Notes: generated from the sequence alone by a model not told the origin. A stretch of DNA of 64,000 nt from Ruminococcus sp. (GCA_017543595.1 JAFYFU010000088.1:16621-80620), one strand, 5' to 3'. Counted from the first letter of the stretch, positions 52,369-61,447 are shown. Program-made: numbers and translations.

Positions 52369-54630
52369 TTATTTCTGTTTTATGCGGAAACTGCTGTTGC
52401 GGATTTTGTTCGGGTCAAAGCCTTTTTCTTTTCTTTCTCTTTTATCTTTTCTGTTTGGCTGCTTTTTCTTTTCGGCATTGTCACCGAGGAGCATTGTGAG
52501 AGAAATTCTGCCACGCTTTACATCAACGTCAAGGACTTTGACTTTGACAACCTGACCGACTTTAACGGCATCGAGAGGGTGAGAAATAAACTTGTTGGTA
52601 ATCTGCGAGATGTGAACAAGTCCGTCCTCATGGACACCGATATCAACGAACGCACCGAAATCTATAATATTTCTTATTGTGCCGACAAGCTCCATTCCGG
52701 GCTGTAAATCCTTTATTTCCATGATATCTCCGCTTCTCATGAGAGGGGGAGGAAGTTCGTCACGGAGGTCACGACCGGGCTTTTTGAGTTCGTTTATTAT
52801 ATCCGTAAGTGTGGGAACGCCTATGCCGACAGTATCGCTTATTTTCTGTATGCCTATTTCATCGGCTTTTTCCGATATGCCCTTTGCACCGCCCGAAGAA
52901 ATATCCGCAAGAGTAAATCCACATTCTTTCAGGAGTGAAGACGCTGCCGCATAGCTTTCGGGGTGAACTGCTGTATTGTCAAGGGGGTTATCGCCGTCAC
53001 GGACTCTTAAAAATCCCGCACACTGTTCAAAAGCTTTTTTTCCGAGTTTCGGAACTTTCATAAGCTGTTTCCTGTCGGTAAATCTGCCGTTTTCCTCACG
53101 GTAGGCAACGATATTTTTTGCAACTGCCGAGTTTATGCCCGAAACATATGACAAAAGCGAATATGAAGCTGTATTCAGGTCAACGCCTACGGAGTTTACG
53201 CAGTCCTCAACGACACCCGAAAGTGCATCGCTCATTCTTGCCTGTGGCATATCGTGCTGATACTGACCGACACCAATTGCCTTTGGTTCGATTTTAACGA
53301 GTTCTGCGAGGGGGTCTTGTAATCTTCTTGCTATGGAGATAGCACCCCTTATAGATACATCATATTCGGGAAATTCCTCTGCGGCGAGTTTAGATGCGGA
53401 ATAAACCGATGCGCCTGCCTCACTTACAACGACATAGCCGACTTTGCGTGAGACTTCCTTTATGATTTCGGCGGCAAAAGTTTCTGTTTCTCTTGACGCA
53501 GTACCGTTTCCTATGGATATAACGTCAACGTTATATTTTTCAATGAAATTTTTCATTTTAGTTTTTGCGGATTCATATGCGCCCTTGGAAGTTGTGATAT
53601 ATATTATTTCGTGGTCAAGGACTTTTCCCGTGGGGTCAATTACAGCGGTTTTGCAGCCGTGCATATATCCGGGGTCAAGACCGAGTACAACGCTGTTTTT
53701 GATAGGAGCTTGCAATAATAACTGACGGAGATTTGACGCAAAGACTTTTATTGAATCCTCTGCGGCTTTTGCGGTCATTTCGGAGCGTATTTCCCTTTCG
53801 ATTGACGGGAAAATAAGTCTTTTATAGCTGTCCTCTGCGGCAGTGCGTACAAGTTCACCGCACTGATTGTTAGCCTTTATATATTTTCCGTAGATAATAT
53901 CCGTTGCAAGTGATTCATCAAGGGAAACCGAAATTTTGAGGAATCCTTCCTTTTCGCCTCTGTCCATGGCGAGTACACGGTGATTTGCAACTTTCGGGAC
54001 GGGTTCGGAATAGTCGTAATAAGTCTGATAAACGCTTTCTGCTTCGGGGTCTGAGGCTTTTGAAACCATTTCGCCCTTAGTACCTGCGAGCGCACGGAGT
54101 TTCTTTCTTATATCGGCATCATCGGATATATCCTCAGCGATAATATCCATAGCACCCTGCAAAGCTGTTTTTACATCGGGGATTTTCTTTTCTTCGTCTA
54201 TGAAATTTTCCGCTTCCTTTTCGGGATTTGTTTTATTGTCCTGCTCCATGATGATAACGGCAAGGGGTTCAAGACCGTTTTCCCTTGCAACGCTTGCCCT
54301 TGTTTTTCTTTTGGGTTTAAATGGACGGTAAATATCCTCAACCTCAACGAGAGTAACGGCGGCAGCGATAGCGTTTTCGATTTCGGGAGTCATTTTTTCC
54401 TGTTCGGTAATGGCATTGGTGACTTCTTCCTTGCGCTTTTCGAGATTTCTCAGATAAGTCAGCCTGTCATTGAGTTCACGGAGAGTCTGGTCATCGAGAG
54501 AGCCTGTAACTTCCTTGCGGTAACGTGCAATAAAAGGAATTGTCATGCCCTCGTCAATGAGCTGTACAGTATTGTCAACCTGTTCTTTTTTCAGGCTGAA
54601 CTCCTCTGAAATTAATTTATTAATGTCCAT
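52369..54630 (-). CDS. tex: Tex-family RNA-binding transcription accessory protein
   Basis: 753 residues, a highly conserved nucleic-acid-binding protein related to eukaryotic Spt6. N-terminal helical domain with TIPFIARYRKEVTGSLDDQTLRELNDRL near residue 30-60 (pattern pFIaRYRKe.tG.ldd), a YqgF/RNase H-like domain around VLGLDPGYMHGCKTAVID near residue 320, helix-hairpin-helix segments around LNTASYSLLSYVSGINS near residue 495, and a C-terminal S1 domain (about 645-715) with GTIRNIIDFGAFVDIGVHEDGLVH. Ends with a basic tail. Starts within the end of the hydrolase gene (11-base overlap). Confidence 0.95.
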   Translation of the reverse strand: MDINKLISEEFSLKKEQVDNTVQLIDEGMTIPFIARYRKEVTGSLDDQTLRELNDRLTYLRNLEKRKEEVTNAITEQEKMTPEIENAIAAAVTLVEVEDIYRPFKPKRKTRASVARENGLEPLAVIIMEQDNKTNPEKEAENFIDEEKKIPDVKTALQGAMDIIAEDISDDADIRKKLRALAGTKGEMVSKASDPEAESVYQTYYDYSEPVPKVANHRVLAMDRGEKEGFLKISVSLDESLATDIIYGKYIKANNQCGELVRTAAEDSYKRLIFPSIEREIRSEMTAKAAEDSIKVFASNLRQLLLQAPIKNSVVLGLDPGYMHGCKTAVIDPTGKVLDHEIIYITTSKGAYESAKTKMKNFIEKYNVDVISIGNGTASRETETFAAEIIKEVSRKVGYVVVSEAGASVYSASKLAAEEFPEYDVSIRGAISIARRLQDPLAELVKIEPKAIGVGQYQHDMPQARMSDALSGVVEDCVNSVGVDLNTASYSLLSYVSGINSAVAKNIVAYREENGRFTDRKQLMKVPKLGKKAFEQCAGFLRVRDGDNPLDNTAVHPESYAAASSLLKECGFTLADISSGGAKGISEKADEIGIQKISDTVGIGVPTLTDIINELKKPGRDLRDELPPPLMRSGDIMEIKDLQPGMELVGTIRNIIDFGAFVDIGVHEDGLVHISQITNKFISHPLDAVKVGQVVKVKVLDVDVKRGRISLTMLLGDNAEKKKQPNRKDKRERKEKGFDPNKIRNSSFRIKQK

Positions 54631-55582
54631 ATTTTTTATCCTTTCTGTTATCTTTCCAAGATATTAATTTTTCGGCGGTATCGTGCCATACAACAGCCTT
54701 GTCCTTTTCGTTAAGCACCTCATGGCGCATATCCTTGTATAATTTATGCGATACGTTCGGAAAGCCCTGATGTTCAAGAAACCTGACAGCCTCAAAGAAT
54801 TTGTTCTCCGAAAACATACAGGGGTCGTCCTTTCCCGAGATAAAATGTATCGGCAGTTCCTTATTTTTTATAGAACCTTTTTTCCATTCTTCTTCCGAAT
54901 AAGTTCTCTGCATGAGCTTAATAAGAGCCTCATATCCGCTGAGAGCATATTGGAAATTGCAGAGCGGGTCATTTTTGAATCTCAGAACAACCATAGGGTC
55001 ACTGCATATCCATGAATGTGGCGATTCATTGAATCCCGCATTTAAAAAGCTGTCCGAAAGATTGCATATTCCCTTACTTCTGAAACCGTGTCCGAGACTG
55101 CTTTCAAGACCTTCTTCAATGATTCTTGCAAATCCCGAAAATTTACTGTAACAGGGACAGCCCGAAAGTATTACTCCGTCAACGAGTTCATTTCCGTTCT
55201 GCAAAAAGCACCTTGCCGAAAGCGAACCCATACTGTGTGCAAGCAGGAAGTGCGGAACATAGGGGTATTTTTCACGTATGAAAGCATTTATCCTGTAAAT
55301 ATCTCCGACAGCCCTTTCATCGGGCAGGTCATACATATCGCCGAGGTCATCGGGAGAAATAACGCTTTTGCCGTGTCCCCTTACATCGTTTATGATGCAG
55401 GCAAAGCCTTTTTTCGCAAGATATTCCATAAAAGGATAATATCTTTCCTTGTGTTCGCTCATTCCGTGAACGATTTGCAGGCAGGCAGACGGTTCTGTAT
55501 CCTGCGGTGCAATTACAGCCGTATGAAGCCTGAGCGGTGCAGGCTCGGAAGATATAAAAAATTCTTCTCTTGAAATATTCAT
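54620..55582 (-). CDS. Alpha/beta hydrolase (monoacylglycerol lipase-like)
   Basis: 320 residues. The fold shows IVHGMSEHKERYYPFMEYLA with the oxyanion HG, DVRGHGKS, and the nucleophile Ser in LLAHSMGSLSA near residue 112; the acid is probably in ISGKDDPCMF and the His in DMRHEVLNE near residue 290. This is the Hydrolase_4/lysophospholipase group that cleaves fatty acid esters. No signal peptide, so cytosolic. Start at 55582 follows GGAGGG. Co-transcribed with tex from the promoter at 55624-55652. Confidence 0.88.
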   Translation of the reverse strand: MNISREEFFISSEPAPLRLHTAVIAPQDTEPSACLQIVHGMSEHKERYYPFMEYLAKKGFACIINDVRGHGKSVISPDDLGDMYDLPDERAVGDIYRINAFIREKYPYVPHFLLAHSMGSLSARCFLQNGNELVDGVILSGCPCYSKFSGFARIIEEGLESSLGHGFRSKGICNLSDSFLNAGFNESPHSWICSDPMVVLRFKNDPLCNFQYALSGYEALIKLMQRTYSEEEWKKGSIKNKELPIHFISGKDDPCMFSENKFFEAVRFLEHQGFPNVSHKLYKDMRHEVLNEKDKAVVWHDTAEKLISWKDNRKDKKYGH

Positions 55583-55623
55583 AATAAATCCCTCCACTTA
55601 TATCATAAATTACCACAAGGAAT

Positions 55624-55652
55624 ATTATAACACATATATCAGAAAAATGCAA
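55624..55652 (-). promoter_or_regulatory. Promoter of the hydrolase-tex unit
   Basis: Minus-strand TTGCAT (plus 55647-55652) and TATAAT (plus 55624-55629), 17-base spacer, about 40 bases before the start codon. Confidence 0.65.
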
Positions 55653-55703
55653 GTCATAATAATATTTTTGAAAGCATATCTTTATTTCAGGAGGCGATTG
55701 ACT

Positions 55704-56513
55704 ATGGATAAAAAAGATTTAAATTCCAAAGCTGAAAAATACAGACTTGAAATGATGAAACTCTACGGGAAACGCTGTGAGGATAAAAAAAATATATATG
55801 AATCCGACCCGCCCGAAAAAGAAACAATCTCACGGGATAACAATATAAAAGAAGAAGAATATACACCCGAAAATATCCCCGAAAACGAAATCAGGGAGGA
55901 AACCCCTCCCCTGCCCGATAACGACAGCCTGCCCGAAGATACGGCTTTTTCCACGTATGAGGAAAATAAAGATGACAGCCCCGAAAATGAGGATAATTTC
56001 AATACACGCTATCCCGAACCCGATTTGTCATCTCTTAATACGGATTTCGGAATTTCCGAACACGAAAACGATTCTCCGCCCGAATATGTTTCAATTGAAA
56101 GTCTCGGAAATCAGATAGGCTATATAATAGTGAACGTCCGTGCAGGTGATGAATCTTCAGCTGTTGAAGGTGCGACAGTCCTTGTAACTGCCATTGTTGA
56201 CGGCAACAGAATAATAATTGCAAGCGGTCAGACCAACAGCAACGGAACAACTCCGATTTTTGAAGTTCCCGTCCCTGATTTATCGCTTTCGCAGTCGCCC
56301 TATCCGAATACAAGACCATATAATTTATTTGACGTATCGGTAACGGCAGAGGGATATTTCAATGCAAGAAGCGTTGATGTTCCCGTCTTTGAGGGAATAA
56401 CTTCCGTTCAGAATTTCAATATGATACCCGTACCGTCAATGATGAATGACAATGACGAAACACTGACTTATTTCAATCAAGAACCCGATTTTCCCGGTAA
56501 TGATAAAGCTTGA
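55704..56513 (+). CDS. Acidic protein with a carboxypeptidase-regulatory-like domain
   Basis: 269 residues, family not recognised. The first 135 residues are low complexity, rich in Glu, Asp, Pro and Asn, with no signal peptide. From about 140 a beta-sandwich-like domain reads GYIIVNVRAGDESSAVEGATVLVTA and later VSVTAEGYFNARSVDVPVF, the pattern of carboxypeptidase-regulatory-like or transthyretin-like domains (G..v.....V.GA.V.V...G....t...G). ATG 55704 follows AGGAGG. It is followed by two genes with peptidoglycan-binding domains, so a role in the spore or cell wall is possible but not shown. Confidence 0.6.
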   Translation: MDKKDLNSKAEKYRLEMMKLYGKRCEDKKNIYESDPPEKETISRDNNIKEEEYTPENIPENEIREETPPLPDNDSLPEDTAFSTYEENKDDSPENEDNFNTRYPEPDLSSLNTDFGISEHENDSPPEYVSIESLGNQIGYIIVNVRAGDESSAVEGATVLVTAIVDGNRIIIASGQTNSNGTTPIFEVPVPDLSLSQSPYPNTRPYNLFDVSVTAEGYFNARSVDVPVFEGITSVQNFNMIPVPSMMNDNDETLTYFNQEPDFPGNDKA

Positions 56514-56522
56514 AACAGGAAA

Positions 56523-56862
56523 AAAAGGGGGTTTGGGGGAATAAAGCCGCCCCTTGACCTGAAAGTGAACGGAGCATAGCGGAGTGAACGAAAGGTCAAG
56601 GGGCGGCTTCCCCCATTCTAAATAATAAGCAAGCCACAAAAGGCAAAATCTGACGATTTCAAACGGAGGAAGATTTTGCCCTTGACATGAGAGTGAACGG
56701 AGCATAGCGGAGTGAACGAAATGTCAAGCCACAAAAGGCAAAATCTGACGATTTCAAACGGAGGAAGATTTTGCCCTTGACATGAGAGTGAACGGAGCAT
56801 AGCGGAGTGAACGAAATGTCAAGCCACAAAAGGCAAAATCTGACGACTATAAATAGGAGGAA
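56523..56862 (+). repeat. One G-run palindrome plus two identical palindromic units before the SpoIID-like gene
   Basis: The block starts with a G-run palindrome (about 56535-56614: GGGGG, AAGCCGCCC, CTTGACCT and their complements). It continues with units having AGATTTTGCC/GGCAAAATCT and CTTGACAT/ATGTCAAG arms and a GTGAACGGAGCATAGCGGAG loop. AAGCCACAAAAGGC occurs at 56631, 56726 and 56821, a period of exactly 95. The last copy ends GACGACTATAAATAGGAGG, the ribosome site of the next gene. Confidence 0.88.
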
Positions 56863-56864
56863 AA

Positions 56865-58256
56865 ATGCTTACAGGAACACCGTATATTCCGGAAGTCATA
56901 ACAGTGCATCTCGGAAGTCCTGATTCAGATGCCCCGAATGTAACCGTTGACTTTGCATCATACATAAAGAATGTTGCATCAAGCGAAATATTCCCGACAT
57001 GGAACGAAAACGCTTTAAGGGCAAATATATATGCAATAGTCAGCTTTGCACTAAACAGAATATATACAGAATGGTACAGGTCAAGAGGATATGACTTTGA
57101 TATAACATCAACGACCCAGTACGACCAGAAATTTATAAACGGCAGGGAATATTTTCAGAATATAAGCTATCTCGTTGACGAGTTATTCAATGATTATGTA
57201 CAGCGTCAGGGAAGTGTCGAACCGCTTTTCACAGCTTTCTGCAACGGCACAACAGTAACCTGCAAGGGGCTTTCCCAATGGGGAACGGTCTATCTCGCAA
57301 ATCAAGGCTTTACCCCCTATGAGATACTTCAATATTACTACGGAGATGATATAAATATCGTGAAAAATGCACCTGTAAAAAGTACCATGCCGTCATTCCC
57401 CGGAATTAATCTTGAATTTGGTTCGGCAGGAAATGATGTGCGTTCAATGCAGATATATTTAAACAGAATATCGGGAAATTATCCTGCTATTCCGAAAATA
57501 CCGCAGGCAGACGGTATATTTGACAATGCAACTCAGGAAGCCGTAAAAGCTTTTCAGGAAATTTTCGGATTAAGAGTTACGGGAATTATTGACCAGCCGA
57601 CTTGGTACAGAATAACTTATATCTATACAAGCGTCAAGCGCATAGCTGAACTTGATTCGGAAGGCGTGCGCCTCGAAGAAGTTTCCCCCGCCTTTACGGA
57701 AGATTTGAAAATCGGTATGCAGAGCATTGAAGTAAGTATGTTGCAGTATTATCTTGCAGTCATAGGCGCATATTATGAAGCCGTTGAACCCGTTGAAATA
57801 ACAGGGTATTTCGGACAGATGACGGAAAAATCAGTAAAATCTTTCCAGAGAGTTTTCGGACTTCCGCAGACGGGAGAAGTTGACCGTGCAACAAGAAATG
57901 ACCTGTACAGGGCTTACAAGGGCATAGCCGAAACCGTAAAGCCCGAATATACCGCAGTTGCACTTTATCCGGGGACGGTACTGCGTGAGGGCGATTCAGG
58001 GGAATCCGTAAAAATAATTCAGGAATATCTGTCGCTGATAAACAACACTTACAGCAATATTCCTGCGGTAAACAATACTGGCTATTTCGGACCTCTTACA
58101 AAACAATCCGTAACGGCTTTCCAGAAACAGTTTGATATTAACCCGACAGGAATTGTCGGTGCTGTTACATGGGATAAAATAGCGGAAGTCTATTCGGATT
58201 TGAAGTACGGCTTTGACAAAAGACCCTACCAGAACCCCGGATACACAATAAGTTAA
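56865..58256 (+). CDS. SpoIID-like protein with three peptidoglycan-binding domains
   Basis: 463 residues without signal peptide or membrane segment. About 1-170 resembles the SpoIID/LytB amidase-enhancer fold, most clearly in CKGLSQWGTVYLANQGFTPYEILQYYYG near residue 143, the 'sQwG...lA..G..y..IL.yYYg' motif. Three PG_binding_1 domains follow at about 185-270, 285-365 and 375-455, each with G..G.dV...Q..L and a later F...T..AVk.FQ...gl..tGi.d..TW. The protein probably binds peptidoglycan stems. The absence of a signal suggests action inside the mother cell or as a spore component; inference. The start has AGGAGG supplied by the end of a palindromic repeat. Confidence 0.78.
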   Translation: MLTGTPYIPEVITVHLGSPDSDAPNVTVDFASYIKNVASSEIFPTWNENALRANIYAIVSFALNRIYTEWYRSRGYDFDITSTTQYDQKFINGREYFQNISYLVDELFNDYVQRQGSVEPLFTAFCNGTTVTCKGLSQWGTVYLANQGFTPYEILQYYYGDDINIVKNAPVKSTMPSFPGINLEFGSAGNDVRSMQIYLNRISGNYPAIPKIPQADGIFDNATQEAVKAFQEIFGLRVTGIIDQPTWYRITYIYTSVKRIAELDSEGVRLEEVSPAFTEDLKIGMQSIEVSMLQYYLAVIGAYYEAVEPVEITGYFGQMTEKSVKSFQRVFGLPQTGEVDRATRNDLYRAYKGIAETVKPEYTAVALYPGTVLREGDSGESVKIIQEYLSLINNTYSNIPAVNNTGYFGPLTKQSVTAFQKQFDINPTGIVGAVTWDKIAEVYSDLKYGFDKRPYQNPGYTIS

Positions 58257-58313
58257 TGAGGAATTAGGAATTATTTTAAAAGATTTCATTTTTATCTCAT
58301 TACACAAATAAGA

Positions 58314-58418
58314 AATGACCTATATGACATATAAACGCTTTTTTATATCCCTTTTTAAAAAAATAAATAAATATAGTAAGTATATATAAAACGGTAGTTA
58401 TAAGTCACATGGGTCATT
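58314..58418. repeat. Inverted repeat with 15-bp arms in an A/T-rich gap
   Basis: AATGACCTATATGAC (58314-58328) and GTCACATGGGTCATT (58404-58418) pair over 15 positions with one mismatch and one wobble. The 75 bases between are almost all A and T. It lies between the SpoIID-like gene and the next palindromic block, in a stretch (58257-58440) that holds no gene. Confidence 0.55.
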
Positions 58419-58440
58419 AATTCCGAATTTATTTAACCAA

Positions 58441-58782
58441 GAGGAAATTTTCGCCTGAAAAGGCAAAATCTGACAATTTTAAATAAGAGGAAGATTTTGC
58501 CCTTGCCATGAGAGTGAACGAAACGTAGTGCAGTGAACGAAATGGCAAGCCTTAAAAGGCAAAATCTGACGATTTTAAATAAGAGGAAGATTTTGCCCTT
58601 GCCATGAGAGTGAACGAAACGTAGTGCAGTGAATGAAAGCGCAAGCCTGAAAAGCGCAAATTTGACGATTTTAAATAAGAGGAAGATTTTGCCCTTGCCA
58701 TGAGAGTGAACGAAACGTAGTGCAGTGAACGAAATGGCAAGCCACAAAAGGCAAAATCTGACGATTTTAAATAGGAGTAACG
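58441..58782 (+). repeat. Tandem palindromic units before the second PG-binding gene, one of them chimeric
   Basis: Units with AGATTTTGCC/GGCAAAATCT and CTTGCCAT/ATGGCAAG arms and the loop GTGAACGAAACGTAGTGCAG. The middle unit (about 58587-58665) pairs a CTTGCCAT left arm with an AGCGCAAG right arm and GCGCAAATTT, so it is a hybrid of two types. The last unit ends GACGATTTTAAATAGGAG, the ribosome site of the next gene. Confidence 0.87.
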
Positions 58783-58783
58783 T

Positions 58784-59302
58784 ATGGCTTATACTAATAT
58801 TCAGAAAAAACAGCATATTTATGAATTGCAGACATATCTCCATGCAATTTCACTTATGAATGACAAAATACCGACAATTATCCCTGACGGAATATACGGC
58901 AAGGAAACTGCTCTCGCTGTTATGGCTTTTCAGCGTGAATACGGTCTTAAAGATACGGGCAGCACAGACCCCGCAACATGGAATAAGATTGTAAGCGTTT
59001 ACAGGTCTTATCTCAGCGGAAAACCAGACCCCTATGCGGTTTTCCCCTCTGCATCTTATATTGCCTCTGACGGCGATTCGGGACAGCTTATATATATAAT
59101 TCAGGCTATGCTCGGCGATATAGGCAAATGCTACGACAACGCCCCGAAAGTTGATGTTTGCGGAGAATATGACGAAAAAACCACTCTGGCAGTAAAACGT
59201 TTCCAGCAGTGGTGCGGTATTCCGCAAAACGGAAAAGTTGACAGCGGTACTTGGAATATGCTTGTTCACTGCTGCGAACATATTATCAAAATGCGAAATT
59301 GA
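58784..59302 (+). CDS. Protein with two peptidoglycan-binding domains
   Basis: 172 residues made of two PG_binding_1 domains: about 8-70 (ELQTYLHAIS..., then FQREYGLKDTGSTDPATWNKI) and about 93-165 (GDSGQLIYIIQAML..., then FQQWCGIPQNGKVDSGTWNML). No signal peptide, no catalytic domain. The sequence resembles the C-terminal domains of the preceding SpoIID-like protein, and both are introduced by the same kind of repeat. Ends at a terminator. Confidence 0.85.
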   Translation: MAYTNIQKKQHIYELQTYLHAISLMNDKIPTIIPDGIYGKETALAVMAFQREYGLKDTGSTDPATWNKIVSVYRSYLSGKPDPYAVFPSASYIASDGDSGQLIYIIQAMLGDIGKCYDNAPKVDVCGEYDEKTTLAVKRFQQWCGIPQNGKVDSGTWNMLVHCCEHIIKMRN

Positions 59303-59316
59303 ATATCTTAAAAAAT

Positions 59317-59349
59317 AATTCCCGCCCTGAAAAAATTCGGACGGGAATT
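59317..59349. terminator. Bidirectional terminator
   Basis: AATTCCCG (59317-59324) pairs with CGGGAATT (59342-59349), with T and A runs outside; it separates the PG-binding gene from the convergent lipoprotein gene at 59352. Confidence 0.75.
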
Positions 59350-59351
59350 TA

Positions 59352-60206
59352 TTAATAGTAGCCATAATAATCATAATCGTCATAGCCGTAACCGTAGTCA
59401 TCATATTCATAGCTTTCGTCATAATAATCATATTCCTGCTGTTCCTGACGATGTTCATCGGGGTCATAGGGACTTATTTCAGTCGGTGTATAGCTTTCGG
59501 GAATAGTTGAAAAATCATTTGATTTCTGCCATGAATCATCATAGGAAACACCCTCTTTATTGAACTGCGCCTGCAACTGTGATATTATATCCTCGGCGGG
59601 AGTGATTCCCGTATATTTGTTTATCATAGGGAAGTACATCTGCACATCGGGATTTTCCGAAAGATAAGGACAGTAAAAATCTATCACGGCACATTCTGAA
59701 CATACTCCCATTGAATCGGATATGTTATCCGCAGGAGTAAGTTTCGGGACGGAAGAAATTTTTTCATATACGTCATTGACAAGCGGTTCTATGTCCTCGC
59801 AGGATTTATAATTCAGCGTGAATCTCACGGAATTTATCATATTTTCGCCCTCATTCCAAGTGGGAATCATTTCTGCCGAAATATTCTGATAAGTTTCAGG
59901 GTGGGCTTTCATATACATGACCTGATAGTCCTCTGTTATGGTATAATAGGTATCGGGCATTAATTCATCATCTGTCGGAATATGATAGGTTTCAAGGACA
60001 AAATGACACTGTATTCCTTCTTCGTCTGCAAAAGTATAGCATAAATTTCCCTGCTCCCCGACAGAATTTACAAGAGTGAATTTTCTGTTATAAAGCTGAC
60101 TGATATAGTCGGCGGCTTTTTCCTGAGATATTCCGTTTTTTGCGGCACAACCGCAAGACATTACGGCAGATATTATTAACACGGCAAATAAAAATGACTT
60201 TTTCAT
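59352..60206 (-). CDS. Lipoprotein with Tyr/Asp-rich C-terminal tail
   Basis: 284 residues, family not recognised. A lipoprotein signal MKKSFLFAVLIISAVMSC with GCAAK after it. The central region (about 25-225) contains scattered Cys (CYTF, CHFV, CSECAV, FYCPY). The last 30 residues are almost only Tyr, Asp, Glu and Gly. Such tails are seen in exported proteins and could bind metal or wall polymer. Single gene with its own promoter (60239-60267). Confidence 0.65.
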   Translation of the reverse strand: MKKSFLFAVLIISAVMSCGCAAKNGISQEKAADYISQLYNRKFTLVNSVGEQGNLCYTFADEEGIQCHFVLETYHIPTDDELMPDTYYTITEDYQVMYMKAHPETYQNISAEMIPTWNEGENMINSVRFTLNYKSCEDIEPLVNDVYEKISSVPKLTPADNISDSMGVCSECAVIDFYCPYLSENPDVQMYFPMINKYTGITPAEDIISQLQAQFNKEGVSYDDSWQKSNDFSTIPESYTPTEISPYDPDEHRQEQQEYDYYDESYEYDDYGYGYDDYDYYGYY

Positions 60207-60238
60207 AAATCACCTGCTTTCCGAAATCTTATAATATA

Positions 60239-60267
60239 ATTATAAGATATTTTTCGGAAAACGTCAA
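60239..60267 (-). promoter_or_regulatory. Promoter of the Tyr/Asp-tail lipoprotein gene
   Basis: Minus-strand TTGACG (plus 60262-60267) and TATAAT (plus 60239-60244), 17-base spacer. Confidence 0.7.
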
Positions 60268-60294
60268 GTATTTTTATGCAGGAATTGTAAATTG

Positions 60295-61440
60295 TTATTT
60301 ATATCTCGCATAGCCGTCAGCACCCGTATTGATTGCAAGTTCTTCCTGTTCCCGGATTATATCGGGATTTTCAAGCCATTCGCTTTCTCCGTATTCTCCT
60401 GCCCATTCGTCAATTTTATTTAATTTATATTCGGCAAGTCCGACAATAAGTGAAACTCCGCTGTCTGCGGTGATACTTTCCCATTCCGCAAGAGTTTCCG
60501 CAAAGGGGCATATTTCGTTATTGAATCCGAAATATATCTGCGGTACGATATAATCGCAGTAACCTCTCTGACTTCCCCAAAGCCTAACATCTGCGTACTG
60601 ACTTTCATAGTCCGCATTTATGTTTCCCTGCGGACTTATGCCGAAAACAACATCATTTCCGCAGTTTTTGACGGTATCATACAAAGCCTTTACAAAAGCC
60701 GTACAGTTGTTTGTTCTCCATTCGGACAAATCATTTTCTCCGCTTTGATTAAATTCGACATCATCAAAACTTTCATAAGTTGTCGGATAGAAATAATCGT
60801 CAATATGAATACCGTCAACGTTATAATTATTTATTATTTCCTCGGCACAACTGCATATCAAATCCCTTACTTCATTATATGACGGGTCAAGGTAATATCT
60901 TCCGTTCACAAGCTTGACAAAACGGCAGTCGGGATTTTCAGCCCATTGTTTTATTATAAAATCATTGTCAAGATAATCCATTTCGTTTTCCGTCTGACAT
61001 CTGAGCGGATTTATCCATGCATGAACGGATATTTTAAGTTTATGCGCCTCCTCCGTCATAATTTCAAGGGGGTCATAATCTCCGTCAAGCATTGAGCCTT
61101 TCGGGAAAATTTCGGATTTATAATAAGCGTCCGCAAAGGGGTGTGCATGGATATAGAGAGTATTTACACCTTCCGCATATGCGTCCGAAAATTCTTTTTT
61201 GATTGTCTCCCTGAACTCGTCCTCTGATTTTCCGTGCATATATTCCTCATATCTGACATAGGGAATCCATAAAGCGTTCTGATTCTTGTAATTGATTCTT
61301 TCGGGAATTATATCGGTCTGCGAGGGCGGAATCTCCTCAATGAAAGAAGTTTCGGGCTGTCGGGATTCATTTTCGGGAATCTGCGGAACAGTACATGAAA
61401 CAAACGCAAGCACGGGAATAAAAATTAAAATTCTTTTCAT
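60295..61440 (-). CDS. Glycosyl hydrolase-like 10 (DUF187) lipoprotein
   Basis: 381 residues with a short lipoprotein signal (MKRILIFIPVLAFVSC). The catalytic barrel of the GHL10/YngK type starts ALWIPYVRYEEYMHG and continues with GVNTLYIHAHPFADAYY near residue 94, LKISVHAWINPLRC near residue 133, YNVDGIHIDDYFYP near residue 210 with acidic residues, and VVFGISPQGN. This family includes DigH, which cleaves denuded peptidoglycan glycan strands, so a wall-related role at the cell surface fits. The end follows shortly after the last barrel motif. The start is preceded by GGAG from a palindromic repeat. Confidence 0.88.
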   Translation of the reverse strand: MKRILIFIPVLAFVSCTVPQIPENESRQPETSFIEEIPPSQTDIIPERINYKNQNALWIPYVRYEEYMHGKSEDEFRETIKKEFSDAYAEGVNTLYIHAHPFADAYYKSEIFPKGSMLDGDYDPLEIMTEEAHKLKISVHAWINPLRCQTENEMDYLDNDFIIKQWAENPDCRFVKLVNGRYYLDPSYNEVRDLICSCAEEIINNYNVDGIHIDDYFYPTTYESFDDVEFNQSGENDLSEWRTNNCTAFVKALYDTVKNCGNDVVFGISPQGNINADYESQYADVRLWGSQRGYCDYIVPQIYFGFNNEICPFAETLAEWESITADSGVSLIVGLAEYKLNKIDEWAGEYGESEWLENPDIIREQEELAINTGADGYARYK

Positions 61441-61447
61441 AACATAC

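Noticed and set aside
56601-56860. Open reading frames on the minus strand within the repeat arrays
   Set aside because: They repeat the same peptide with each unit and exist only because the unit length and arms leave a frame open. No ribosome site or protein-like composition.
58470-58760. CRISPR array, suggested by evenly spaced repeats
   Set aside because: The spacer equivalents are part of the same palindromic unit and are not unique sequences, the units are 95 bp or so and no cas gene is near.
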